Part shown: piece after piece, positions 35,806 to 44,829 of the stretch
Position numbering within the stretch: position 1 is the stretch's first letter
How the letters are laid out: the number at the start of each line of letters is the position of its first letter
From: Porticoccaceae bacterium
GTDB lineage: Bacteria; Pseudomonadota; Gammaproteobacteria; Pseudomonadales; Porticoccaceae
Assembly: GCA_029252555.1 (NCBI GenBank)
Contig: JAQXBF010000039.1
Span: 101,335 to 165,334, forward strand
DNA length: 64,000 bases
Reading direction: 5' to 3'
Program-made: the position numbers and the translations under genes
The notes under the pieces: generated by a model
Told to the model about the DNA's origin: nothing
Database searches by the model: none
Seen by the model: only the letters and a program-made list of their open reading frames with translations

Positions 35806-36842
35806 TTACTGGGTGGCTGTAATACGATAAACTCGTCCGCCAAGGTCATCGGTCACGTAGAAGCGACCCCGCTCATCCTGAGTGACGGTAACTGGTCGAC
35901 CCAAAATGCCATCTTCGGGTAAAAAAACCTGTCATAAAATCCTGTCGCTGAATATTACAATCGGCATCCCAGTTTAGAGATACCACCTTGTAACCATCTA
36001 ATTCAGAGCGATTCCATGATCCGTGGAGAGCAACTAGTGCTGTGCGCTCGAAGTCTTCAGGCAGACTCTTATGAGCTTCTACAAAGTGAATGCCAAGAGG
36101 TGCGTCATGGGAAATTTATGTGCAGGTGGAATAGCAACTGAGGTTAAGTCTGGACGTTTGTTGCCAAACTCTGGGTCGGGCACGTTATCGCCGTGGCATA
36201 TATCTGCGGGTTACTTCCGTCAAGGTCCGCATGCAGCATGGCAGCATATCTAGCGTCTTCCAGTTCGCAGGCATTGCAGGGTGAGCCAACACCAATATGG
36301 AGCTTGCGATCATGAGAGATACCAATAATTTTAGCTTTGTGGATAAGATCATAGGGCAAGCCAGTGATCAGAGTTTTTATATCAACTGCCAGGCTAGCTG
36401 TATTTTGATCAAATAAGACTCTGCTCACGCTGCCGCTCTCGCTAAAGTATAGCCAGTCGCCATCAAAGGCGAGCTCCTGGGAGCCATTTAGCCCATCTAT
36501 CAGGATACTGTGGGTCTCGTTAGTACCGTTGCCGTCTGTGTCTTGCAGCAACATTATTTGGCCAACATCGGCAATGCTGACAATCAGATCATGGTTTTTA
36601 GTTACGAGAATAAAGCGCGCTTAAGCGAGATTTTTTGCCACGATATTGACTTCAAAACCCTCGGGTAGAGTGAAGTCGGATTGATCTACCTCATTGACTG
36701 ACTTATTGAGGCCAGAAACTGCGCTTGCCATAGTAACAAAGCCGCTGACACCTTCGGGAATTGTTACCAAGATATACGCCACACTGCCTATTAATACAGT
36801 AACAATAAGGCCGCCGAGTACTTTAAAAATCGTCTTGAACAT
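35806..36842 (-). pseudogene. Decayed PQQ-dependent sugar (sorbosone-type) dehydrogenase
   Basis: Pieces of one periplasmic PQQ-dependent dehydrogenase read in order on the minus strand. The N-terminus has a membrane anchor (VLGGLIVTVLIGSVAYILV) and LPEGFEVNIVAKNLA, then an in-frame TAA (36621-36623). The same frame continues with ARFILVTKNHDLIVSIADVGQ through DLDGSNPQIYAT (about 36190). There about 50 residues are missing and the frame changes to GDNVPDPEFGNKRPDL. Another shift leads to APLGIHFVEAHKSLPEDFE and HGSWNRSELDGY, and a last one in a run of seven T leads to GILGRPVTVTQDERGRFYVT and RVYRITATQ. Four lesions mean it is not functional. Confidence 0.88.
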
Positions 36843-36853
36843 GGGTTGCCCTC

Positions 36854-37765
36854 TTAAGCAGTTTTTTTTGCAACTGCTGTGGTAATTGAGCCACAGACCA
36901 CCATCACCGCGCCAATAATAGAAATCAGCTGCAGCTGCTCTGCGGCTATTCCTGGTATGGGAATAAGCTGAACTATGCCCACAGTTAGCAATGGAGTCAG
37001 TGCGATAATGGCGCTCACTCTGGAGGCCTCTACATGCACCATGGCCTCAGCAAAACTGCCGTAGGCGATTAATGTATTGAAGCCACAGAAGGCGAGCAGC
37101 CCCCATTGCATAGCACTGAGTTCAGGTAACAGTGAGAAGTCGGACAGGGGCCAAAACACCAGTGCTCCAATCCAGTAGAATACCAGCATGGTCTCCTCTG
37201 AGTTAAATTCCATCAGTAGAAATTTTTGCACTATGGCGTAACCAGTCCAGCATACCGCCGCCAAGATAATAGTCAGCAAGCCGATACCATAGGTATTTAC
37301 GGAGACAAAGATATGCCCTATATGATGACTAAAAAATAATAACAGGCCGGTGAAAAAACACAGGAAACCCAGCCATTGAAAGGCCGAAAACTTTTCTTTG
37401 AATACCCATACGCCTGCCAGTAGCAACAGCATAGGTGCTACCTGAATCATCACCTGAGCAGCTTCAGGGGATGTTTTTTCTAACCCCATAATATACAGGC
37501 CGTAGTTGGCGGCTAGCAGGGAGCCGGCAAAGACCATTTGCAGTGCTAGCTTGGGTGAGCGAAATTTGGCACGGTTGGGCAGGCGATTGCTCAATGATAA
37601 GTAGGGGGTGATCAGCACAGCCGCCAGAGAGAAGCGGAAAAATGTGGTGGTAAGTGGATCCAGTGTTTCCATTACCCCTTTAAGAGCAATGGGCAACACG
37701 CCCCACATGGTGGCTGTGGAAAGGGCGAGTAATACGCCCAGTTTCCAGCGTCCGGTGACAGTCAT
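36854..37765 (-). CDS. EamA/DMT-family transporter
   Basis: An inner-membrane carrier of the drug/metabolite superfamily, 303 residues with ten predicted helices in two EamA repeats. The first repeat starts with LALSTATMWGVLPIALKGVM and the second near LLTIILAAVCWTGYAIVQKF. The family exports amino acids, purines or other metabolites; this one's substrate is not readable. It starts 21 bases after ychF and may share its message. It ends 11 bases from the 5' end of the decayed dehydrogenase gene on the same strand, so it may once have been co-transcribed with that gene. Confidence 0.87.
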   Translation of the reverse strand: MTVTGRWKLGVLLALSTATMWGVLPIALKGVMETLDPLTTTFFRFSLAAVLITPYLSLSNRLPNRAKFRSPKLALQMVFAGSLLAANYGLYIMGLEKTSPEAAQVMIQVAPMLLLLAGVWVFKEKFSAFQWLGFLCFFTGLLLFFSHHIGHIFVSVNTYGIGLLTIILAAVCWTGYAIVQKFLLMEFNSEETMLVFYWIGALVFWPLSDFSLLPELSAMQWGLLAFCGFNTLIAYGSFAEAMVHVEASRVSAIIALTPLLTVGIVQLIPIPGIAAEQLQLISIIGAVMVVCGSITTAVAKKTA

Positions 37766-37786
37766 TTTGGGTGGTTCATAAACAGG

Positions 37787-38878
37787 CTATACATTGAAGC
37801 GGAAGTGAATTACGTCGCCATCCTTGACGATATATTCCTTCCCTTCAAGGCGCCATTTTCCAGCGTCCTTTGCTCCTTGCTCGCCGTTACCGGCGATATA
37901 GTCATCGTAGCCAATAATTTCGGCGCGAATAAAACCTTTCTCAAAATCTGTGTGGATTTTACCTGCGGCATTGGGCGCGGTTGCCCCCACTGGAATGGTC
38001 CAGGCGCGCACTTCTTTTGGCCCAGCGGTAAAGTAGGTCTGCAGACCTAATAGGTTATAACCGGCGCGAATTACCCGATTCAGGCCAGGCTCTTGCATAC
38101 CCATTTCTTGCAGGAACTCCATTTTCTCATCATCTTCGAGTTCCGAAATCTCCGCTTCCAGCTTGTTACAAATAGGTACTACAACGGAGCCTTCGGCTTC
38201 GGCAATGGCAGTAACAGCATCGAGATAAGGGTTATTTTCAAAGCCTTCTTCATCCACATTGGCAATGTACATGGTTGGTTTTAAAGTAAGCAGGCTAAGC
38301 GGTTTAAGTAACTTTAATTCATCCTCTGTCAGCTCAAATGACCTTAGCGATTTGGCCTCGTTTAGGTGGGGCAGTACTTTTTCTGCGACAGCCTTAAGGG
38401 CTATGGCATCTGCATCCTTTCCTTTAGCAGCTTTGGATGCGCGCAATATGGCTTTTTCTACGCTATCGAGATCGGCGAGAGCCAATTCTGTGTTGATCAC
38501 ATCAATATCGTCAGAAGGCCTGATCTGGCCTTCTACATGAATAACATTTTCATCATCAAAGCAGCGCACAACATGGGCGATGGCATCGGTCTCGCGGATA
38601 TTAGACAGAAACTGATTACCCAGACCTTCACCTTTAGATGCGCCTGCCACTAAGCCCGCGATATCAACGAATTCCATACTAGTTGGAATCATGCGCTCCG
38701 GGTTAACAATCGCTGAAATATTATCCTGACGGGGGTCGGGAATAGGCACCACACCTGTATTGGGCTCAATGGTGCAGAAAGGGAAATTCTCCGCGCCGAT
38801 ACCAGCTTTGGTGAGTGCATTAAATAGTGTGGACTTGCCAACATTGGGCAATCCAACAATTCCGCAGTTAAAACCCAT
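37787..38878 (-). CDS. ychF: Ribosome-binding ATPase YchF
   Basis: Obg-family P-loop protein of 363 residues that binds ribosomes and, unusually, prefers ATP. The G1 motif GLPNVGKST opens the protein, G3 is [20 protein letters not shown], and the region where other GTPases have NKxD reads NVDE, as in YchF. A coiled-coil part (about 130-200) and a C-terminal TGS domain ([15 protein letters not shown] to the end) complete the usual layout. It follows pth by 37 bases, the common gammaproteobacterial order. Identification is secure. Confidence 0.97.
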   Translation of the reverse strand: MGFNCGIVGLPNVGKSTLFNALTKAGIGAENFPFCTIEPNTGVVPIPDPRQDNISAIVNPERMIPTSMEFVDIAGLVAGASKGEGLGNQFLSNIRETDAIAHVVRCFDDENVIHVEGQIRPSDDIDVINTELALADLDSVEKAILRASKAAKGKDADAIALKAVAEKVLPHLNEAKSLRSFELTEDELKLLKPLSLLTLKPTMYIANVDEEGFENNPYLDAVTAIAEAEGSVVVPICNKLEAEISELEDDEKMEFLQEMGMQEPGLNRVIRAGYNLLGLQTYFTAGPKEVRAWTIPVGATAPNAAGKIHTDFEKGFIRAEIIGYDDYIAGNGEQGAKDAGKWRLEGKEYIVKDGDVIHFRFNV

Positions 38879-38915
38879 TTTTATTTTCCTGTGCTTTGGC
38901 TTTTAGAGCTAGCAG

Positions 38916-39497
38916 TTAAAGGCTGTGTAGAGCCGTCATGGCTTTTTCCCACTGACCCTCTACCGCAGTGGGGAGGTGGCGGAGTGCGTCGTCGATGCTA
39001 TTGGCAATCAACTGTTGGTCATTCGGCGATGCTTTTTTAAGCACATAGTCTGCTACCTGAGCTGCAGTGCCTGGATGGCCAATACCAATTCGCAGCCGGG
39101 CAAAGTCTTTACTGTTGCCGAGACTTTTAATGCTGTCCCGCAGGCCGTTGTGGCCGCCGTGACCGCCACCTTTTTTAAATCGAGCTATGCCAGGAGCCAA
39201 ATCTAGTTCGTCATGCACCACTAAAATATTTTCTGGGGCAATTTGATGGAATTTGGCCAGAGTGCCAATCGATTGGCCGCTGCGATTCATAAAGGTACTC
39301 GGCGTTAGCAGGCGCACATCGCGGTCATTTATTCGGACCCTTGCGGTGAAGCCATAAAATTTGCTCTCGTGCTTGAGTTCGGTATGCAGCGATTTAGCCA
39401 GCTCCAGAACCAAGTCGGCCCCGGCATTGTGCCGCGTCCGCTCGTAGTTGGGGCCGGGGTTTCCCAGCCCTACTATCAATTCTACGGGCGCTTCCAA
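38916..39497 (-). CDS. pth: Peptidyl-tRNA hydrolase
   Basis: Recycles peptidyl-tRNA dropped from ribosomes by cutting the ester bond. The 193-residue length is standard. The catalytic H23 lies in NYERTRHNAG, the N13 that positions substrate in GLGNPGP, and the acidic partner in VVHDELDL near residue 98. The glycine-rich GGGHGGHNGLRDS loop near residue 112 is intact. It lies between rplY (32 bases upstream) and ychF. Confidence 0.98.
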   Translation of the reverse strand: MEAPVELIVGLGNPGPNYERTRHNAGADLVLELAKSLHTELKHESKFYGFTARVRINDRDVRLLTPSTFMNRSGQSIGTLAKFHQIAPENILVVHDELDLAPGIARFKKGGGHGGHNGLRDSIKSLGNSKDFARLRIGIGHPGTAAQVADYVLKKASPNDQQLIANSIDDALRHLPTAVEGQWEKAMTALHSL

Positions 39498-39529
39498 TGT
39501 CAGGGCCTACTCAGAGGGCAAGACGAAGA

Positions 39530-40195
39530 TTAATCTTCGCTTGCTTCCTCGGCGCTGTCGTCAGCAGATTCGCCAGCATCATCAGCTGCTGCTTCATCTT
39601 CTTCGATCTTCGCCTTAGGCTTGTTCACAGCTGCAATTGGCAGATCGTGATCGGCGCCATGGCTCAGGGCAACAGACTCGACACCCTTGGGCAGTTTGAT
39701 ATCTGAGATGTGCAGAGTCTGACCAATTTCTACGTCTGCCATATCCACTTCGAGATACTCGGGAAGATCTTTTGGCAGACAGCTGATATCAAGCTCGGTC
39801 ATGCTGTGAGCGATCAGACCACCGCCCATTTTAACGCCGACGCAGCTGTCTTCGTTAATAAAGTGTAATGGCACCTTGGTTTGTAGCTTGGTGTTCTTAT
39901 CAACGCGCAAGAAATCCATGTGCAAAATAATAGCCTTTGCTGGGTGACGTTGAACATCTTTAAGAATCACGTCCTCAGACTTACCGTCGATATCCAATGC
40001 AACGATATGAGAATAGAAAGCTTCGTTTTCAAGTGCTTTCATCACATCTTTATGGACCAAGGTAAGCTTGGCGGGGTCTTCCTTTCCGCCGTAGACGATT
40101 GCTGGTATTTCACCGGCCAGACGACGCAGGCGGCGGCTCGCACCTTTCCCTGTATCCTCGCGACCTTTCGCATGTAATGTAAAATCAGTAGACAT
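39530..40195 (-). CDS. rplY: 50S ribosomal protein L25 (TL5/CTC long form)
   Basis: Ribosomal protein that binds 5S rRNA. At 221 residues it is the long CTC/TL5 form, with an N-terminal L25 domain (about 1-95) and a C-terminal beta domain. It ends in a strongly acidic tail (EEDEAAADDAGESADDSAEE). I take the ATG at 40195, which gives MSTDFTLHAKGREDTGKGAS and has GGAG 7 bases upstream; the earlier TTG at 40207 has no such support. It belongs to the prs-rplY-pth-ychF block. Confidence 0.96.
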   Translation of the reverse strand: MSTDFTLHAKGREDTGKGASRRLRRLAGEIPAIVYGGKEDPAKLTLVHKDVMKALENEAFYSHIVALDIDGKSEDVILKDVQRHPAKAIILHMDFLRVDKNTKLQTKVPLHFINEDSCVGVKMGGGLIAHSMTELDISCLPKDLPEYLEVDMADVEIGQTLHISDIKLPKGVESVALSHGADHDLPIAAVNKPKAKIEEDEAAADDAGESADDSAEEASED

Positions 40196-40296
40196 AATAG
40201 TCTCCAATGTTGTGCCAAGACAGACCGCGACCAGACCTGAAATGGGGTTTTAATGGCCTCGTAATGAGGCAGTTTTAAACCAGTGGATGTTTCGGT

Positions 40297-41259
40297 TTAG
40301 CCAAACATCGCACTGATAGATTCTTCATTGCTAATGCGGCGCACGGATTCACCCAACAGCTTACCTAGCTGGAGAGTACGAATCTTTTTGCACTTTTTAG
40401 CTTCATCACTAAGCGGGATGCTATTGGCAACCACCAACTCGTCCAGCTGAGAGTTATTAATATTGTCGATTGCGCCACCGGACAACACAGCGTGAGTGGC
40501 ATAGGCCACAACTTTAGTTGCACCATTTTTCTTCAGTGCTTCTGCGGCTTTACACAAGGTTCCTGCTGTGTCGACGATATCATCGACCAGCACACAGGTG
40601 CGGCCTTCAACTTCACCGATCAGGTTCATTACTTCACTCTGATTAGAAGTAGGGCGGCGTTTATCAATAATGGCCAGATCACAGCCCAGCTGCTTGGCCA
40701 CTGCTCTCGCACGCACTACACCACCAACATCTGGCGAAACAACCTGCAAGCTTTTATAATTTTGACGCTCTATATCACCTAGTAATACTGGTGCGCCATA
40801 GACGTTATCAACTGTGCAGTTGAAAAAGCCCTGAATCTGTTCTGCGTGGAGGTCGACGGTTAAAACACGGTCGACGCCAGCATTGGAAAGCATATCTGCA
40901 ACCACTTTGGCGCTAATAGGCACTCGCACTGAACGCACTCGGCGATCTTGGCGGGCATAGCCAAAGTATGGGACCACCGCAGTAATGCGGGCAGCGGATG
41001 CGCGACGCAGTGCATCGATCATCAATACCAGTTCCATCAGGTGACGATTGGTTGGTGCGCAGGTGGGTTGAACCACAAACACATCATGTCCGCGAACGTT
41101 CTCGCGAATCTCAATATTAATTTCACCATCTGAAAATAATGATACAAGCGCATCACCAAGAGGAATCCCCAGTGTGCGAGCGATTTCTGTTGCCAGTTCT
41201 GGGTTTGCGTTCCCAGAGAAAACCATTAATCTTGCCACGTCATTTTTCCTGGTATTCAT
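40297..41259 (-). CDS. prs: Ribose-phosphate pyrophosphokinase
   Basis: Makes PRPP from ribose 5-phosphate and ATP for nucleotide, histidine and tryptophan synthesis. 320 residues, cytoplasmic. The N-terminal [12 protein letters not shown], the flexible ATP loop [16 protein letters not shown] and the PRPP-binding [13 protein letters not shown] motif are all seen. It has a short N-terminal extension (NTRKNDVAR) before the usual start. The tRNA-Gln gene lies 10 bases upstream, and the order ispE-tRNA(Gln)-prs is that of pseudomonads. Confidence 0.98.
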   Translation of the reverse strand: MNTRKNDVARLMVFSGNANPELATEIARTLGIPLGDALVSLFSDGEINIEIRENVRGHDVFVVQPTCAPTNRHLMELVLMIDALRRASAARITAVVPYFGYARQDRRVRSVRVPISAKVVADMLSNAGVDRVLTVDLHAEQIQGFFNCTVDNVYGAPVLLGDIERQNYKSLQVVSPDVGGVVRARAVAKQLGCDLAIIDKRRPTSNQSEVMNLIGEVEGRTCVLVDDIVDTAGTLCKAAEALKKNGATKVVAYATHAVLSGGAIDNINNSQLDELVVANSIPLSDEAKKCKKIRTLQLGKLLGESVRRISNEESISAMFG

Positions 41260-41269
41260 TTTGTAGAAA

Positions 41270-41344
41270 TGGCTGGGGCGGGAGGATTCGAACCTCCGAT
41301 GCCGGGATCAAAACCCGGTGCCTTAACCACTTGGCGACGCCCCA
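41270..41344 (-). tRNA. tRNA-Gln (TTG)
   Basis: Complete cloverleaf on the minus strand with encoded CCA: acceptor TGGGGCG / CGCCCCA, anticodon stem CCGGG / CCCGG enclosing TTTTGAT (anticodon TTG), T arm CGGAGG-TTCGAAT-CCTCC. The weak first pair (U-A) is typical of tRNA-Gln. Its first 22 bases are also the last codons of ispE. Confidence 0.96.
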
Positions 41345-42189
41345 GTAAAAAAGTTTCCCAATTGCCGATGCAGTGAGGAGCGATTCGCGCCCCGCGCTAT
41401 AAACGCACTCCAATGTTTTGGCACCAAATCGAGAGCCTTTGCAGCCTCTGTCTGGTTGTCAAAACAGCAAAATACACTAGCACCAGTTCCTGTCATCAGT
41501 GGGTTGTTGTAGTCTGCTATCCAATTCAAGGCTTCTTTAACCGCCGGATAGAGCATTTCGACTACAGATTGGCAGTCATTCCTGTACTGCTCCCCTGGGA
41601 GGGCGCGTATTTTGATGGGTGAAGTGTCCCTTGTCAATTGAGGATTGGAAAAAATTTCAGTGGTGGATACCTGCACATTTGGCGTAATCACCAAATACCA
41701 TTGTTCAGGGATCTCTATCGGTGTGAGAAGCTCGCCGATTCCCTCGGCAAAGGCGCTATTACCATGCACAAAAACCGGTACATCAGCGCCTAATTCACGG
41801 CCCATATCTGCCAACAAATCTGGCTCTAGGTTGCATCGCCAAAGCTTATTGAGCCCAACCAAAACAGTGGCTGCATTGCTGCTGCCACCGCCGAGCCCCG
41901 CGCCCATGGGAAGCTGCTTGTCCAGCGCAATATCACAACCATAGGTACAGCCTGTTTTTGCCTGCAATAACATTGCTGAGCGCACAATTAAATTGTCGTC
42001 AGCTACCAGGCCTTCAATTTGAGGGCTGAGAGTAATATCGCCGCTATGGTTGGTGGTAAAAGTGAGGCGATCGCCATAGTCTAATAGCTGAAATAGGGTT
42101 TGCAGATCGTGGTAGCCATCTTCGCGACGTCCAGTAATGTGCAGAAACAGATTTAGCTTAGCCGGCGAAGGCAATGTAACAGATGGCAT
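41323..42189 (-). CDS. ispE: 4-diphosphocytidyl-2-C-methyl-D-erythritol kinase
   Basis: GHMP-family kinase of the MEP isoprenoid pathway that phosphorylates CDP-methylerythritol. 288 residues. The start LPSPAKLNLFLHITGRREDGYH carries the substrate lysine and histidine, and the ATP loop PMGAGLGGGSSNAA is at about residue 88. Its last codons run into the tRNA-Gln gene on the same strand, and the TAA stop lies inside the tRNA D arm. It follows lolB by 17 bases, as in most gammaproteobacteria. Confidence 0.97.
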   Translation of the reverse strand: MPSVTLPSPAKLNLFLHITGRREDGYHDLQTLFQLLDYGDRLTFTTNHSGDITLSPQIEGLVADDNLIVRSAMLLQAKTGCTYGCDIALDKQLPMGAGLGGGSSNAATVLVGLNKLWRCNLEPDLLADMGRELGADVPVFVHGNSAFAEGIGELLTPIEIPEQWYLVITPNVQVSTTEIFSNPQLTRDTSPIKIRALPGEQYRNDCQSVVEMLYPAVKEALNWIADYNNPLMTGTGASVFCCFDNQTEAAKALDLVPKHWSAFIARGANRSSLHRQLGNFFTGASPSG

Positions 42190-42206
42190 GGTTTTTAGAC
42201 CGCTGG

Positions 42207-42803
42207 CTATGGTTGTGGAAAACTCCAGCCAGATATTACCAGTTTAAAGCTCTGGTCCCCAAATTGCCCGGTGATTTTTCCCGGTAAGTTATACTCGCTT
42301 CTGCGACTGTAACGGGAGAAGGACAGTTGCCAACCAGATTGCTCGAAGCTTGCTGCCTCACCAGTTGGAGTTGATACCAGATTGTTGATAGCAGTTCTTG
42401 TGGGTGAGGGCAGGCCCCGTGCCCACCAACTCAGCGCCTCTACTGGAATGGCCAAGCCGGTCAGCTGCCTTGCGAGAAGCTCCGGAGAGCTGCTATAGGT
42501 TTGGTTGCCCTGTTTCATTTGAGCCAGGTACTGGTCACCAGCGATCACAGCACTGCCAGCACCGAAAGGGCCGCTGAGTGAGAGTTGATACTGTTGCTGG
42601 TTCTGCAACCAATTGAGATTGGCACTACCCCCCTCATTGGCATTTTTAAACCCCAGCTTGCCCTGCAGTTCCCAGCTTTTTAGTTGGCTTATTTGAGCCT
42701 GATGTTGCTGCCAGTCGACAGCAGTGGCAGGCGCCATGGTGGCCTGACTGGCACAGCCGCTGAGAAGCAGCGCAAAAAGGATAAGGGTCGCAGCCGCTTT
42801 CAT
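42207..42803 (-). CDS. lolB: Outer-membrane lipoprotein insertion protein LolB
   Basis: LolB receives lipoproteins from periplasmic LolA and places them in the outer membrane. 198 residues with a lipoprotein signal: LILFALLLSGC ends in the lipobox cysteine at about residue 17. The following WELQGKLGF and LPSPTRTAINNL-type segments fit the family. Its ATG overlaps the stop of the TPR lipoprotein gene by 4 bases (ATGA), so the two are coupled. The neighbour ispE is the usual one. Confidence 0.94.
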   Translation of the reverse strand: MKAAATLILFALLLSGCASQATMAPATAVDWQQHQAQISQLKSWELQGKLGFKNANEGGSANLNWLQNQQQYQLSLSGPFGAGSAVIAGDQYLAQMKQGNQTYSSSPELLARQLTGLAIPVEALSWWARGLPSPTRTAINNLVSTPTGEAASFEQSGWQLSFSRYSRRSEYNLPGKITGQFGDQSFKLVISGWSFPQP

Positions 42804-44659
42804 TCTTTAGTACTCTTTGCTGTTGAGGTCTCTGCTGCTGACTTCTCTTGTGCTGAGCTCTCTTCTCCTGAGCTCCCTAAAGCCCCGTTATCTGCAGATT
42901 GATCTATGGAGGTGCCCAGGCGCTGCATAGTTTGGATGATAGCTGGGTGATCTGGCACCTGCTGTAAGCCAAGTTGCCAGATATCCAGCGCAAGTTCCTG
43001 ATTGCCCATTGCCCAATATACCTCGCCCAAATGAGCGGCAATCTCTGGATCAGGTAATATATCGTGGGCTTTTTCTAAATAGGACAGCGCTTCATCTAGC
43101 TTACCCATCTGAAATAACACCCAACCCATACTATCTATGGTCGCCGGATCACCTGGGTTTAGCAGGTAGGCGCGCTTAATTAATGTATAGGCCTCTTCCC
43201 AGCGATCTGTATGCAGAATCATTGTGTACCCCAGGGCATTAAGGGCCACAGCATTGTTTATATCCTGAGCTATTAATGCACGCAAATCCTGTTCGGCTAG
43301 GGCAAAGTTATCTTGCTGTTCAGCAACCATAGAGCGGGCATAGAGGAGTTGGCTATCATTGGGAAAAGCATCCAAGCCATCGGTCAGAATCAACAGGGCT
43401 TTGTCGGGCTGTTTGGCACTGATCAGCAAATTCGACTCAATTTGGAATAGTGCGACGGCCTGCTCCGGCTGCTCTGAGCGCAGGCGCTGTAAGTAGCGAC
43501 GGGCAGTGTCTACATTGTTGTACTGGGCCAATAAAACCGTGAGTCTAGCGGCAGCGGCCAGATAGTTGCGGCCAAAGCGCACCTGAGAATAATGTTGGAT
43601 GGCGACCGCTGGTTGGCCACTCTTTTCGGCAATGCTGCCCAGATGATACTGGGCGTCGGCTCGCAGGCTCGGGCTGCTAGATGCCTGCGTAAAAAGTAAG
43701 TTGGCGCGCTGGACATTGCCTTCGTTTAGAAGCAGTAGTGCGAGTAAAAAATTAACCTCTTGGTCGCCGCTGTCCTTTAGGTGCAGAATTTCAAATTGCG
43801 TGACGGCCAGGCTGCGATCAGTAATGGTGAGAAAGCGCGCATATTGCAGCCGCAACTTGCGATTTTGAGGCTGGCGTTCCAGAGCATCGGCGATCAGTAA
43901 CGTTGCCTCTTCAATCCGATCCTGCTGATGCATGACTTGGGCCAGCAGTAAAAGGCCACGTTGGTCATCTGGTTCTGTGGCCAAAAACTGCCTTGCTGCT
44001 TGCTCTGATTTTGCCAGTTGGTCGCTATCCCGAAAGAGAATGCCCGTCGCCAGGAGCAGGGTTGGCTGTTTATCTTTACTCAGCTCCACCTGCGAGTAAG
44101 CGTTGAGCAATTCAAAAACCTGTGCCCGCTTTGTGGGAATTGAGGTCACCGCTAAAAATGCTTCTGAGTCATCCTGGTGCTGATACAGCCAACTGGCATG
44201 CTCAAGGGCGCCAATGGCGTCATCGAGTTTGGCATAGGCCTGCATCACGGCTTCCCGGGCATCTGGGTTCTGGGGTTCATTTTCTAACCAGAGGTGGGCC
44301 ATTTCCAAAGTCGACTTATGATCGCCCATATAGTTGGCAACTCGCCCGGCCATTTCGATCACGCCACTGTCGCGAGTCTCACGGGCCTGGCGCAGATATT
44401 TAGGCAGGGCTATATCGAACTGATTGCGAGTTAGTGCCACATCTGCAACAAGAAGGTCGTAAAGGCTCTCGGTAGCAAAGGGCTTTACAGGGAGGTCTGC
44501 TGGTTCTTCAGCGGTCAGAGTTGTTTGCGGTTGGGCGGTTTCACGACTGAGCGAAACAACGTTCTCTGGCCCGGAGGCACATCCACTCAAAACCAGCAGA
44601 GAAGCTAAGATAGATGCGGGTATAGGGCTGTGTAACAGGCTATTAGAGTTATTTTTCAT
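42800..44659 (-). CDS. TPR-repeat lipoprotein upstream of lolB
   Basis: A 619-residue lipoprotein (ILASLLVLSGC lipobox near residue 27) made mostly of tetratricopeptide helices from about residue 80 to 590, with clear repeat units such as NALGYTMILHTDRWEEAYTL and DSMGWVLFQMGKLDEALSYL. TPR proteins of this type stand before lolB in many gammaproteobacteria, and a role in envelope assembly is inferred only from this. The tail is low-complexity S, A, E and T (residues about 592-619). It is divergent from hemA across 170 bases. Confidence 0.9.
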   Translation of the reverse strand: MKNNSNSLLHSPIPASILASLLVLSGCASGPENVVSLSRETAQPQTTLTAEEPADLPVKPFATESLYDLLVADVALTRNQFDIALPKYLRQARETRDSGVIEMAGRVANYMGDHKSTLEMAHLWLENEPQNPDAREAVMQAYAKLDDAIGALEHASWLYQHQDDSEAFLAVTSIPTKRAQVFELLNAYSQVELSKDKQPTLLLATGILFRDSDQLAKSEQAARQFLATEPDDQRGLLLLAQVMHQQDRIEEATLLIADALERQPQNRKLRLQYARFLTITDRSLAVTQFEILHLKDSGDQEVNFLLALLLLNEGNVQRANLLFTQASSSPSLRADAQYHLGSIAEKSGQPAVAIQHYSQVRFGRNYLAAAARLTVLLAQYNNVDTARRYLQRLRSEQPEQAVALFQIESNLLISAKQPDKALLILTDGLDAFPNDSQLLYARSMVAEQQDNFALAEQDLRALIAQDINNAVALNALGYTMILHTDRWEEAYTLIKRAYLLNPGDPATIDSMGWVLFQMGKLDEALSYLEKAHDILPDPEIAAHLGEVYWAMGNQELALDIWQLGLQQVPDHPAIIQTMQRLGTSIDQSADNGALGSSGEESSAQEKSAAETSTAKSTKE

Positions 44660-44829
44660 AGGCTCATTTTCATAGATACAGCTAATTAAGACAATTCCTA
44701 TTACGAAAGTTTTATAAGCATAGCCTAGAGTTTATATCTGCTGTGTAAATCATTTTCTCCTCAACCTCCTTTTGCCGCCGAGTCTGGTGTAAAATTCAGG
44801 CATCAAAAGTCAGGGCATACGCTACATTG

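Noticed and set aside
40250..40280. Hairpin GCCTC-ATTAC-GAGGC between prs and rplY as terminator or L25 leader site
   Set aside because: The stem is 5 bp and not followed by a T tract; too weak to assign.
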